Positions 46,785 through 58,265 are shown, numbered from the stretch's first letter. The stretch is DNA of 64,000 nucleotides from Nephrocerus scutellatus (GCA_947095585.1 OX352763.1:21811462-21875461), one strand, 5' to 3'. Translations and numbers: made by a program. The notes: a model not told the origin generated them from the letters alone.

Positions 46785-47175
46785 TTGATACGCTGATCAA
46801 TTTTCAGCTCATGAAATATCTTGAAACCATCGAAATTCTTATTGACCGGCAGAACAGATATCGTGGGCAACGTTCTTCTGGTGATTTGATGGTATTATCT
46901 CGCCGAACAGTGGAACCGGTCTTTGCATCGATTTGGTTTGAACAAAGCTGTTGCACTCGATATTTCTAAGGCATTTAACAGAGTTTGGCATCAAGCTCTT
47001 TTGCCCAAAATTCTTGCTTATGAAGTCGTTGATAAACTGCTTTATTGGAATAGAAGCTTTCGATCAATTCGAGCTGTATTGGACGGTTTCAAGTCTATAC
47101 TTAACTTAGCTGCTGGCGTTCCCCAGGACTCTGTTTTATCCCCGATACTCTTTCTCATTTTTAAACTCTCTATAT
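46785..47175 (+). mobile_element. CR1/Jockey-like LINE RT fragment
   Basis: Starts with a LINFQLMKYLETIEILID-like stretch, then ALDISKAFNRVWHQALL (46950-47000, motif A, Asp intact), a NRSFRSIRAVLDGFKS block and AAGVPQDSVLSPILFLIF (47107-47165, motif B with Gly changed to Asp). It ends before the FADD box where another repeat begins. Related to 20110-20800. Confidence 0.75.
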
Positions 47176-47310
47176 AAACTTCGCGTGTCATGAAATCTTG
47201 CGATCAATTTTTAACCTACTTCCCAAAGCCCGATTTCATTGAAACTTTGTACACAACCCAATATTCTTCAAATTTTATACAATTTTATACATGTGTATCT
47301 CCGTGTGTGT
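47168..47310 (+). repeat. Dispersed repeat, copy A
   Basis: Shares ATAAACTTCGCGTGTCA-like sequence, AAAGCCCGATTTCATTGAAA and ATGTGTATCTCCG with 54273-54400. It might be a Helitron-like 5' piece. Its left edge joins the LINE RT fragment exactly. Confidence 0.5.
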
Positions 47311-48660
47311 CGCCGTTTTTAGTAAACATTTTGGAGACCCCGGGCTCGAGGGCTCCCCAAATTTTTTTTAAAAAAATTAACCAGATTTTCTCCAAATCTT
47401 ATATAGGTACGTGTGTATCTCTGATGAACAAGTATGTAGAATGCTCTGCCAAGCACTGTCTTTCCACATCAGTATGATCCCCAGGCATTCAAAACACAAT
47501 TTCATAGATATCTCCTCTTTTCTCCTCCTTCTCCTTAACGTCCACGCTGTGTCAAGCATCTAGCCGAGCATTATAAAGGTGCGAACCCGAATTATATAAA
47601 ACCAAAAAGGTAGGACACAAGCCACTTTTAAGCCACAAACCTTTCAGGTAATTTCAACAAAAGCTCAATCTCAAAACGATTGAAAGCTTTAGTTATTTCG
47701 AGGCCTGTTTTGTTTCCTTGACCAAAAATGTTCATCAAGCGTCTTCGATGGACTTGCCGTTTACAGACCCATACTGAAAATCGCTAAGAAGCTTGCACCT
47801 TTCTAAGAAGCATATCATTTTCTTTGTTATCAATAAAAACAAGTGCAAATAAGGTTACCACATTGGGCACACTCATTGGGCATGCTTAATAAGTTAACAT
47901 AACTACAAATTGCTTTTACCAAACAACATTATGGAAAACTCACCTTAAACTAGAACACTCGCCAGTCGGGCGTTACCCGTCCAGCAATCCATAAGATGGT
48001 AATTTATCTTGGCCGTGTTGCCGGATTTGACACGATTGACAGACGGCAAAAACGGCAAATTTGTATTCCCTCCAAATCCTTTAAAGCTCTTCTCTTTTTG
48101 CTGAAGATGATAACGATGATGACGACGACGATGACGATTTTTTTGTTGTTGCAGCTATGACAGTTGTAGTTGTAGTTGGTGTTGTTTTTATTGTTGATAT
48201 AAATGAATCTAGTGAACTTGCTGACGTAGGGGTGTATGGGGGTGTGGTGGTGCTGTGCTGGCGGTGAAGTTTGCTATTCAAAATCTTGACGGCAACTGAA
48301 CAGTTAATTGAAAATTATTGAAAATCAATTCAGTCCGTGGTAATTTTGCTTTAAATTTTCATTCAACTTTTAAGTAATTGCTGCCAAAATTGCATTCTTT
48401 AAGCTGATGGCTTGTTGGTAGCCAAATTTGATACTCCCATTCATTGGTCCAGTAACTGTGTGCGACAAAATGCGAATGTTTTTTTTATAGAGTTGAAAGC
48501 CAAAATGTCGTTTTGATGAATTGGAATTTTGACGTCTGAAAGGGAAAAAAGAATTATTAAATAAAAGTATCTTTTAATTTTTTTTTTAATTTTTCGTGGC
48601 GTATGCGCAACCCAAATTGGTAATGAAGGGGTTTTGCGTAAGAAATGGAACCAAAACACA
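47311..48660. other. No gene recognised
   Basis: Unassigned; includes GAC/GAT triplets near 48100-48140 and GTT runs near 48145-48195 that generate Thr/Ser-rich frames. Confidence 0.4.
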
Positions 48661-48679
48661 TATAGAGGTCTTAGAGGAA

Positions 48680-48850
48680 ATTAATGAAGTGTTAACTGTC
48701 AAACGAGCTGTCATACTGCGCTCACTGTTTGACACTTATTATCAATATACTCTGGAAAGTCATAACGAATTGACCCATACTTGAAAAACGCTACCAAATT
48801 ATTCAAATTTACTTTGAAAATCAGTCGTCCATACCCGCAACTTATAGACG
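48680..48850 (+). mobile_element. Mariner 5'-region fragment
   Basis: Shares GTCAAACGAGCTGTCATA, CAAATTATTCAAATTTACTT and CGCAACTTATAGACG with 38205-38365, so it is the same mariner family, 5' UTR and first codons only. Confidence 0.65.
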
Positions 48851-48924
48851 GATAGATATGTTTGACGCACATTTTCGTCCATCTGAGCAAGCCAATCTCA
48901 AGTTGTGCCTCATTTTTAGCTTAA

Positions 48925-49836
48925 CTGGGGTTGAATTACGGCGGTCAGCCATCAGCAGAATAGGGGGAATGACACAGAATGCTCTAGAATTGCAGGTGGC
49001 CGTAACTATCTCTGACTGGTGGAAGTTCGATCAAAACTCAACGTGGTGGCCGCCTGTAATTTTCCTCCAATGCAGGAAAAGCTGAATGATCGGGATAGTG
49101 CTTTCAAAACAAGGTTGGCGCAAGGCCAATAACCTCGCTTGTAAAAAATTATTATTACAAAACCCAAAATCAGCCTCGGATACACTGATGAACGATGACG
49201 ACCAATGCAACGAAAACGGCTAAACTATTTAGGAATTTTCTCATGGAACGTAGAGCTCGAGCTGCACAGCAGCTGGCCGAAACCCTGTCTAAATATAAGG
49301 CTGTTATAACAGCAATCCAGGAGAAGCTGCAGAATGGTGTCTTACAAAAATCAGAATATGACATATATTACAGCTGTCATGCAGGACATCATACCAGTAC
49401 TTACATATGGATCCAAGACTTGGGTGCTTAGCAAAAAGCATTCTGACCTCTTAGCCGCGTTCGAGAGAAAAGTCTTACGGAGAATTGTTGGCCCCGTATG
49501 TGAGGAAGGACGATTCCGGAGACTCTATAATGATGAGATCTACGAGCGTTACCGCGATGTCGACATCGTGAAGAAAATTAAGCTCGGTAGGCTCCGATGG
49601 GCAGGACACCTAGCTCGTATGAGCGAAGAGGATCCTGCTCGGAAAGTACTTTGCAGTAGGATTTATGGAACATGACAGCGAGGCCGGCCAAGCCTACGCT
49701 AAAAGGATGGCGTAGACCAGGACGCACAGAGTTTAGGGATGCCAAACTGGATGACATCGGCTTGAAATCCGGACCGGTGGAGAGTCTTTTTGCGGGGGCC
49801 AGGACCGGACCCCAGTTGTAGAGCGAAATATGATGT
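48925..49836 (+). mobile_element. Internally deleted RTE-type LINE (both ends present)
   Basis: The 5' UTR (48925-49150) is shared with 63335-63540. Then comes the true N-terminus of the ORF in one frame (TTNATKTAKLFRNF, LAETLSKYKAVITAIQE, VLQKSEYDIYYS; 49195-49380), which is the start of the endonuclease. At about 49380 it jumps directly to the C-terminal tail VLTYGSKTWVLSKKHSDLL and FERKVLRRIVG, LRWAGHLARMSEEDPARKVL (49395-49660), and then the complete 3' UTR ending GTTGTAGAGC. The rest of the endonuclease and the whole RT, probably over 2 kb, are gone. Non-autonomous, but with both termini it could be mobilised in trans. Confidence 0.8.
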
Positions 49837-50079
49837 TGGGGTCGAATTACGACATCAGTTAACGAGTGAATAAAATCCATACGTTAACGAGTGGTCGAGT
49901 ATTTACATTGGGATGATCACCACTCGTCACTCGTTCACGTAAGCGATCATGTCCCATCAACATTTTCAGTCACTTATGTAGTAATTTGACCCCTGGTTTG
50001 TTGATTACCACAATCGCAGCATATGTGAGTGAGACCAATCGAATCCACAAGAGACCCTACAGACTCCTTTACATCCGGA

Positions 50080-50697
50080 TGCACCATTTGGTGCACAGTT
50101 TACACGCTGTTGGCATCAATGAAACTTATCTCTTCAAAAATGAGGCCGGAATTCGCGTTACAGTCAATGGAGATCATTATTTCTCTATGATCAATGATTT
50201 TTTTGTTTGAAAATATGGATGACATTGATTTGGACGAGATGGGGTTCCATCAGGATGGTGCGACGTGCCATACGGCGACGGCAACCATCGACTTATTGAA
50301 ATCCAAATTAGGCGTTGAGTTGATTTCGAGAAATCGACTTTTCAATTGTCGTCCAAGGTAGTGCGATTTAACACTTCTCGATTATTTTCTGTAGTTTCGC
50401 GTGAAGTCGCTCGTTTTGTGCTACTAAGCCTGAAACAATTGACGCCTTCGAGGCCAACATTGTTCGTGTTATTTGTGACATACGACCAGCAGTTCTCGAA
50501 AAAGTGGCCCAAAATTGGACGTCCAAAATACGCTTCGTCAAGAACAGCCGGGGTAGCCGTATGCCCAATAAAATTTTCCAATGTTAATGTCATGTATTGG
50601 TCCTTTTAATGAGTAAAACAATTTTATTAAAATTAGATGTTTTGTGTTATATTTTACAAAATTCAAATTCTATCGGGCTTAAAAAAACACCCATTAT
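50080..50697 (+). mobile_element. DD41D mariner, C-terminal half with 3' terminal repeat
   Basis: Reads EAGIRVTVNGDHYFSMINDFF (50143-50205), a FHQDGATCHTATATIDLLKS block (50255-50310; second Asp) and then, across a stop, C-DLTLLDYF (50375-50395; third Asp) with 41 residues between, so the DD41D spacing is conserved. AFEANIVRVICDIRPAV and VAQNWTSKIR give the usual C-terminus (50445-50530). The 3' end AAAAAAACACCCAT at 50682-50695 matches the inverted 5' end at 38168. The N-terminal half is missing. Confidence 0.75.
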
Positions 50698-52725
50698 AAA
50701 AGTTGCTGATGCAAATGAAATGAGACTCACAACACCACCGAAAGGGACGGATTTCTGGATTTCATACTTTAAAATGTTTATTCGCCTGATGACGCTGATT
50801 CACGGTCGTAATAATCACCGACGCCTCATTACTGTGGTACAGTAACAACAATCAAAGGCTAAATTATCAAAGTTAGTGGCACATCCACAAACACGTTGTG
50901 TGTTACCTACTCTTGCAAGCATTGTAAAGAGGATCCACAAGTTAGACAACCCTTCCGCAGAGCGAGTATACAAAGAGAGACAGAAGGTGAATGAATAGGA
51001 GTGCTTCTGCATCCTCATTGTGAAGTAACTGTCAGAAGTGGATTTTGTATCTGTGTTTCTGCGCAATGTTAAGAACACATATCGTGTACTGTTGATGCAG
51101 CTTTTATGTGGTGGTGATGAGGATACCCAACCCCAACCAACTTCAATACGAGTCTGTGGTGGCGGGCGTAGAAACTTTCACTGTTTTAATTACTCGCTGT
51201 GTAATGTGTTGAAAAGAATTACAATGATACAGTGAGTAAGAGGAGATACCGTGAGTAAGAGTTTTTTGTTTTGTTGTTTTTTTACTTTAATCGAAAGTTG
51301 TGTAAATAGAGGAGGGTAAGGCGGATAAATGTCTTCAAATTCAAATCCAAATGCAGGTCGGTTAAGCAGGCAGTCAGTCATACATGTGAACATTAAGTAG
51401 ACAGAAAGTCACACTGTTTGTAACTTTAAGTGAAAAGGAATATTCTAATTTAAAGTTAAAATCAAAACGAGGTAATTTAACGACCTTTTATGAACTCAAT
51501 TGGCAGTAGGAAAAAGGTGACTGATTAAATCACTCAAATGTCCTTTCAAGAAAATGATATTAAAAGTTGAACTTCCAAGTTTCCGAAAAGAATTTAACTT
51601 GCGAGTACCTCTATACCTAATCGTTTGACGAAAAAGTTCATGGCGCAGTGATTCTTTAAGATGTTTCTTCAATAAGCGTTTAGCACAATGTTTTCAGCTT
51701 CTTTTTCCACTTTTTGAATCTTCAACTTTTTGCGCAACTTTTTATTGTTTTAGCTAAAGTTAATTTTTCTATTATCAAGCGACTACTTAGGGCTTGCACT
51801 CAATAAAGGATATTCCTGGCCACTGCCAATTGCAATTTTGGCTTTTTTGAAATGACATTGAACCGGACAATTGAACTACAGTATCTAAACATCCTTCTCG
51901 TCAAGATTTATGGCAGTTAATATAATAAGCAAGTACTCCTAGTAGTTTAGTAGGTAGCGCATAAAAGAGCCAGACCTAAAAACAACATTTAGTGAGATTC
52001 TAGCAGCATAATAGCTTAGTTGCTCTTAAGATCTGCTCGCAATAAAAGAGGTAGCTCTCGGTGAATATCCCCGTCCGTTTTACAACCTTTATTCTTATAG
52101 CTTATTGCTTCCTTAGCGTTAGTAGATAGTTGACATGTAGTAGGTCCAAAAACATGTTAAGCAGTTAGAATTTTCTCTTACAGACTTGGCATTTCTTCAA
52201 CTGTCTCCTTTTTAATAAAATGGCAGCAGGTGGACGCCATTATGGTTTTTCGCGTCTGAAATGGTACCCAAAACTAAACCTTCGAAGACTGTATCAACAA
52301 TACTAATTTGCAAGTCGAAATATTTTGGCGAATTTCCGGACGCGGACTACAAATCATAATAGATATAAATCCCTGCTACTGTGCCCATTCTGTATTAGAT
52401 CAGGCTTCATTGTTAATCGTCCAATATCATAGCTGTGAAAGAGGTTCACAAGTTACATAGGCTGATAAGAGTTTGTGTTGATAGTGGTGATCGGTCAGCA
52501 CTCTCCTATATATGGTTATCTACCACCACAGGACCACGGGTAAACAGTAGGCTCTTGATCTGGGTAGTGGTACACGAGTCATAGTGAATGATTTCAACAA
52601 ATGTAACTAAAAATGAAAGCCATTGACGTTCGATAGAACGGGAGTTGGAAGAGGGTTATCCAGCTTGGTATCGGAGATACTTTGCCGATTGTCCCCTCAG
52701 AAGCAGTATAGCTTAGTAAGTTTTT
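50698..52725. other. No gene recognised
   Basis: About 2 kb without a recognisable element or gene; open frames up to 87 codons look random. Confidence 0.35.
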
Positions 52726-53115
52726 GTGAGGATTTTATACATACAATTGTTTGATATAATAAAAGTAAGAGCAAGAAATGTGCTGAATTTAAGTGTGCTG
52801 GCTCGTCGACTGGGTCTTGCATATACATGTAATGTTGACTTAAATAAATTTAGCTTCCTTACGGCTGACATTCCACGGGATTGTGGTAAGAGTGATAGTT
52901 ACACTGCCAAGGCTATCAGCCTCGCCAGTATGACCCTACAGCAGTATTTTAAGATGTTGGAGTTCTTAAAAGATCGTCGAATTTCTGATGAATTACAGCA
53001 GGCTTATGTAATTATGGCTCCTTCCAAGCTCAATGACTTAAGGGTTCTCATGAGTTCTTGCAATTGCTTTTCAATAGATGTAATTTTGCTTACTTTGTAC
53101 AAATCTGTACTTTAG
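52726..53115 (+). CDS. Unidentified 129-codon open frame (uncertain)
   Basis: A stop-free plus-strand stretch from 52726 to the TAG at 53113-53115. There is no ATG until the MTLQQYF point near 52930, so any real start or splice acceptor lies elsewhere. The reading (…LARRLGLAYTCNVDLNKF…AKAISLASMTLQQYFKMLEFL…) has balanced composition, unlike the low-complexity frames around it, and is not a LINE, mariner or Helitron domain that I recognise. It could be a decayed host exon, part of an unknown element, or chance. I see no neighbours that explain it, and no function is proposed. Confidence 0.25.
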   Translation: MRILYIQLFDIIKVRARNVLNLSVLARRLGLAYTCNVDLNKFSFLTADIPRDCGKSDSYTAKAISLASMTLQQYFKMLEFLKDRRISDELQQAYVIMAPSKLNDLRVLMSSCNCFSIDVILLTLYKSVL

Positions 53116-53565
53116 TAGAAGTAGCCATTGTGGATTTTCCTATGAATACCACTACAGACTCAAACCGTATATTCAAAGTTAATATTGAACAACTGCTATT
53201 TCTTCATGTATTTTGGAGATATCGTGAACCAAGTGGAGAACCGGGCGGATAATCTGCTGTGTATATGAGTAGTTTTTTTTAGGTTAAGTCCTTAGCTTCG
53301 TCTCATTATAGAGAATATGATAGGCTGTAAGAGCATAATTTGCTTAGTGTAGTGTCCTTGATGCATGTTCGTTAAACTTCAACACTGAAATTTATATCCA
53401 GGTATCGAACAGTCCGTGATAAGTTGATGACCGTGTTGTTATCCAGCCTATGTTTTAACCTCCTTCATATAGAGATTTTTTCCTACGCCCTGTTAAGGGT
53501 AACCGAAAGCAAAATAATTCGGATTTAGAAGATGTACTTTCTTTTGTCTTGCTCTTTATGCGAGA
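53116..53565. other. No gene recognised
   Basis: Unassigned sequence between the unidentified frame and the Helitron-like element. Confidence 0.35.
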
Positions 53566-54143
53566 CTAGCTGACCCGACAGACGTTGTCCTGTCCCACTT
53601 TCAATAAATTTGTTTGTGATCGTTTTGTGAGCTTGTGAAAAACTATTTGTTTTGCGATATCGCGTCACAGTATTAGTCAAATCAGTATTAGCAGAAATAC
53701 CAGTCATTTCCCGGCTGTCCCATCCCACTGACGCCACGCCCACTAACACCCCACTAACTAACCAACTCACCAATCCAGAAAACTATAGAATCGACACTTA
53801 CACAGGCAAAAAATTTACACTTGTTCGAATGTTCTTTATATGAAGATCATATACCGGGAAAACTACATTTTCCACCCCATGGCCACCTATCGGGTCCAAA
53901 TTTTGTCAACGACTTTCTTTTTATTTAAATATTATATGGTGTGAATTTGAGCCAAGTCGTTCCATCAATAAGAATTTTCGGAGAAAAAAACGATACCAGC
54001 GGCATCTGCCGGGCTGATTTGTAAATCTAAACCATCCAGGGCGTCACTCAAACGCATACAAAAAAAATCATTCAAATCGGTTCAGCCGTTTAGGTGGAGT
54101 TTAGTGACAACACACGTACAGTAGAACTATATATATATAAAGA
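53566..54143 (-). mobile_element. Non-autonomous Helitron-like element with clean ends
   Basis: On the minus strand the 578-bp element begins TCTTTATATATATATAG at 54143 (preceded by A at 54144) and ends GGGTCAGCTAG at 53566 (followed by T). A 5-bp stem hairpin GACAG/CTGTC lies at 53577-53594, 7 bases before CTAG. The sub-terminal region contains AAACGGCTGAACCGATTTGA, a string typical of this class in many insects. No protein is encoded. Confidence 0.75.
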
Positions 54144-54272
54144 TAACCAGTTGGGAATTATAACGCCTAATTTAATGGAAATACAATTATATCCAGGCAG
54201 TCGTTGTAATGTTGCAGTGAAAATCGGCTAAGAAAAGTAATTTGGCTCATCGGGAAATTGAATTTTTTTTTT
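54144..54272. other. Short unassigned spacer
   Basis: No feature recognised. Confidence 0.4.
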
Positions 54273-54420
54273 TATACTAACTTCGCGTCAGAATATGTTT
54301 GTTTGTTTGTGGCTGGCAACACTTTCTGTAAAAATTTGTAAGTGATCGAGCCCCAAGGCCCGATTTTATTAAAACTTTGCATAAATATGTATCTCCGATT
54401 AGAGATTTTAGATTTTGGGT
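54273..54420 (+). repeat. Dispersed repeat, copy B
   Basis: Partner of 47168-47310 (shared ACTTCGCGTCAG, AAGGCCCGATTTTATTAAAA, ATATGTATCTCCG). A weaker relative may lie at 55190-55385 (ATATGTATATCTCCGCGG). Confidence 0.5.
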
Positions 54421-54544
54421 TGATAAAGCCTAGGTCCTAGTTGACAATATTTTCAATATTACTAATGTCAGATTCGATTTTCATATCACTCAGCTGGGGT
54501 TGTGAATTTATGTTTTTCTTTGAACAAGAGTAATTTTTTCTTTA

Positions 54545-54925
54545 AATCTTGTATTCAATTTATTCATCAATTCATTCATCAATTCATTCATCAATTCATT
54601 CACCAATTCATTCATCAATTCATTCACCAATTCGTTCCATCAATTCATTCACCAATTCATTCATCAATTCGTTCATTCAATTCATTCAATTCATTCAATT
54701 CATTCAATTCATTCAATTCATTCAATTCATTCAATTCATTCAATTCATTCAATTCATTCAATTCATTCAATTCATTCAATTCATTCAATTCATTCAATTC
54801 ATTCAATTCATTCAATTCATTCAATTCATTCAATTCATTCAATTCATTCAATTCATTCAATTCATTCAATTCATTCAATTCATTCAATTCATTCAATTCA
54901 TTCAATTCATTTAATTCTTTTTAAT
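54545..54925 (+). repeat. Minisatellite: 12-bp units passing into 9-bp units
   Basis: The first ~115 bases are 12-bp units (ATTCATCAATTC and ATTCACCAATTC); from about 54672 it becomes almost pure 9-bp units (TTCAATTCA) for roughly 27 copies. Both unit lengths are multiples of three and lack stops, so long open frames appear in several frames on both strands (repeating FNS, IQF, NEL). These are artefacts, not genes. Confidence 0.9.
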
Positions 54926-56999
54926 AAATTTAGTTATTTATCAAAATATTGGTGTAAGAGTATATCTTAAAAAGAATGTAATTCGATTTTCGAGGGTTGG
55001 TGGTAAGACGTTTATCCAGTGTCCAGCAAATCAACGGATTTGGAATAAGAACAGTAGAAAATACCTTCCGTTTTACCTATTTTTCTATTGAAATATAATT
55101 AAACTATACGCTGGATTTTTAAAAATTCAAAAACATCAGTTTAAGATTAAAATAAATTCAATTTTTTTTATAGCAAAAAATTTCTTTTTCGGGGTCAGTT
55201 TGTATACCTCAACCCATTGGCATACAAGAAATCCCATAATCTTATCAGGACATTGCCATTTTCTAAAAATGGTTTTACCGAAACAATTTTTGAAATCAGA
55301 AACATCTTACACAATTACCATAATATGTATATCTCCGCGGATATTTTTTTTGTTGGCTTTTTTAAGGTCCAAATTTTATTGAAGTGAAATAAAACCAACT
55401 CTGGGTGAATTGATCTGTGTCATCACACAAGCATTACGATTTTGATTAATTATTTACCACAATTCGAACGAAATCACAATTTGGTGCCTACCCACCAAGC
55501 ACCCAACAACCCACCCCTTCCATGTAGAACCAACAACTAAGCGTTATTCATTCATTAGCTCATTTCGGCACAAACATTTTCAAGGGTAGCACACAGGCAG
55601 GCTGTGGTTTGTTGGTGGGTCGTCCGTCGTCCTAGCGCAACTTTAATTAAATGCAATTAAACGCCACAACGGTGCAGGCAGAGTTTGTGTTAACAACACA
55701 AGTTGGCAGCGAGACGAGACATACATATAGCGCGTATGATAGGTGTAGGACATACCTATTGACAAGCAAGGTAGAGGTCGTCGTGCGGAATTCAGAAGCG
55801 GCCAGCTGAAAATGCCGCCGCCACATTCTCAGACAGTTCTTCAGGACGGCATAGAGAAATTTTTTAAATGTGAATCACACTATGTCTGCTTGGCTTGCAC
55901 GGAATGGCGGTAAAGTCGACAAAGTCATCGTACCGCATCATATTGAGACCGACCAGACTAGACAGTACTCTATCTATGGACTTATCACAGCAATGGCCAA
56001 ATCCCCACTCCAGACAGCTGCGGCTCCGCGAAGCAAGCAAATAAACCGCGAGACATCAGAGAGCGTCTGAGCTGCAGTTCAACTTTAGCCTCGGCGAAGC
56101 AACATTGGTTGGTCGTCGTCTCGACGTCATTGCCTGGCGAAAATGAATTAAATATAAGAAGAAGAAGAAGAATAAAAAATCCTTAGTAGAAATGCAGGAG
56201 GACGGACAAGGACGTCGATGCTTTGACGAGCCACCCACAATTCTAGCGCTGGGCGGAAGGCTCATTTCAGTTCTTAACCGCTTGCCCGTCTAGGCAGACC
56301 TTTTGTGGAGTTGTTGATTTGAACAGACAGACGCGGAGACTTGTGAACAGAGACATACCAGACGTCTTCGTAGGCAAAAAGAAAAAAACAGAAAATTAAT
56401 GAGACGACTGAGGTGTTGATCGCTGGTTGATGGTGTATTGGTGGATGGGGTGGCAAGTGGAATGGCGGAAGGTTGAGCCTTCTTTTAAGAAGAAAGTGAG
56501 GAGCGCATGGCTTGGAATTTAAGGAATTCCGCTACTCGACTTTATACACACACACAGACAAACCATAAAGGAAACAGTGAGGGAGGGAGTGGGTGAAAAA
56601 AAATCCGCTTTCACTTTTGTTTTGGTTTTGTTTTTGCAGCAACTGAATATTTGGACGGGATGAGGGGGGGATGACTGATGTAGTGCAGGGTTGAGAGTTG
56701 AGCTTTTCCGCATCTTCTGCTTTATGGTCCCATTTATTCATCATCGTTGTATGTCGCTTTTCCTACACCTAGAGACTTTGTTAAAGGAAAATGAGAAAGA
56801 GAAATATGAAAGCTAGTAAGGACATGAAGTAATACGCGAAAAACAACTCAAAAGGCTATTTTTACAGTGGGACATAAGGGATGAGTGATACCGTTGTACC
56901 AGTTTATGCTTAGAAAATCTACAAGACTTGACAAATTCACTTGGACAATTAATTATAAAGAACTTGCTCGAACGTCAGCAAAAAAGAAAATCCTGAATT
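54926..56999. other. No gene recognised
   Basis: About 2 kb with no supported gene. Frames at 55870-56070 and 56056-56744 lack motifs; a GAAGAAGAAG run lies near 56156-56172. Confidence 0.35.
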
Positions 57000-57326
57000 A
57001 CATCTCGAAAAATCATCTTCAGTGATGAAGTTCATTTTTGGCTCAATGGCTTTGTCAGTAAGCAAAATATGCATTAGTGGGCAGCAACATAATAACATGT
57101 GCTTCAGGACACCCAATTGCATCCACAAAAGGTGACCGTGTGGTGTGGAGGATTTTATGCCGGAGGTGTGATTATTTGGTGTGAATGGAGAACTGGACGG
57201 ACTTGACATCAGTGATATGGTGGTTCCACAAAATGGTGCCACATGCCACACAGCTAGTCAAACAATTGATCTATTAAAGGAGATGTTCGGTAATCGTATC
57301 ATCTCGAGAAATGGTCCGCTCGCTCA
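57000..57326 (+). mobile_element. Mariner (rosa-like) transposase fragment
   Basis: Reads IFSDEVHFWLNGFVSKQN (57018-57070; first catalytic Asp), then HPQKVTVWCGGFYAGGVI (57120-57175) and VPQNGATCHTASQTIDLL (57224-57280; the second catalytic Asp is Asn here), ending SRNGPLAQC. It stops abruptly at 57326 where RTE sequence begins, in frame, creating a chimeric 114-codon open frame that is not a real gene. Confidence 0.75.
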
Positions 57327-58265
57327 ATGTAAGAATGTTGCGTACCGAGCAATGCAACAATCTCATAGAACGCGGGCACACGAAGATGAATATAAAGAGC
57401 TTAGAAGATATGAAAAAACAGTTCACCGGCGAAAGAAAGCACCCTGGAAGAAGAATCTCACATACAATACAGAGACCAATGACCGCACTAGGCGCAGAAG
57501 TTCCACCAAAGAGTCCGCGGTATGACGCAATTAACACCGCGATGCACATACTGCAAAGACAAGGAGGGTTATCTAATCGGCGATCTCAAAGGCATCTTAG
57601 AGCGACGGGAAGAGCACTTTCATGAGTTGCTTAATGGCCATCTAACTAACGAATTGAAGGCTCCACTAATGACCGAAGACCGCACTATACTGCCGCCACC
57701 AAGCATGGACAAAGTTAGCAGAGCGATAAATCGGCTCAAAAATAATAAAGCATATGGGACCCACGCAAGTTCGAAGTTCCGGAATGATGTGCCGCCTAGG
57801 TCTGCTTTGCAATCGCCCAGGCACTCATACCTGAACGAACGGGTGATCCTTGATTCCACATTTGACCAAGGTCGCCGTGTGGAAAACTCGGGATAGCATT
57901 CGAGAGAAAAGTCTTACGGGGAATTGTTGGCCCCGTATGTGAGGAAGGACGATTCCGGAGACTCTATAATGATTAGATCTACGAGCGTTCCGCGATGTCG
58001 AGATCGTGAAGAAAATTAAGCTCGGTAGGCTCAGGTTGGCAGGATATCTAGCTCGCATAAGCGAAGAGGATCCTGCTCGGAAAGTCTTTTGGATTTATGG
58101 AACACGACACGACACGCTGTAAGGATGGCGTAGTCCAGGACGTCCGGAGTTTAGGGATGCAAAACTGGATGACATCGACTATAAATCGGGACAGGTGGAG
58201 AGATTTTAAGCGGGAGACCAGGCCTGGACACCGGTTGTAGAGCCAAATATAATGACAATGATGAG
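57327..58265 (+). mobile_element. RTE-type LINE with internal deletion, to the 3' end
   Basis: 57327-57770 matches the linker and first RT block of the copy at 24695-25070 (AYRAMQQSHRTRAHEDEYK, KVSRAINRLKNNKAYG). After about 120 bases of unclear origin, 57895-58265 is the C-terminal tail and 3' UTR (FERKVLRGIVGPVCEEGRFR, then GGTTGTAGAGCCAAATATAA and ATGACAATGATG). Most of the RT, including YADD, is missing. Joined to a mariner fragment on its left. Confidence 0.8.

Noticed and set aside
54502..54924. A 140-codon repeat protein
   Set aside because: It is the translation of a 9/12-bp minisatellite that is open in several frames on both strands.
57181..57525. A novel transposase fusion gene
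   Set aside because: It is an accidental in-frame join of mariner and RTE fragments; both halves are truncated and inactive.
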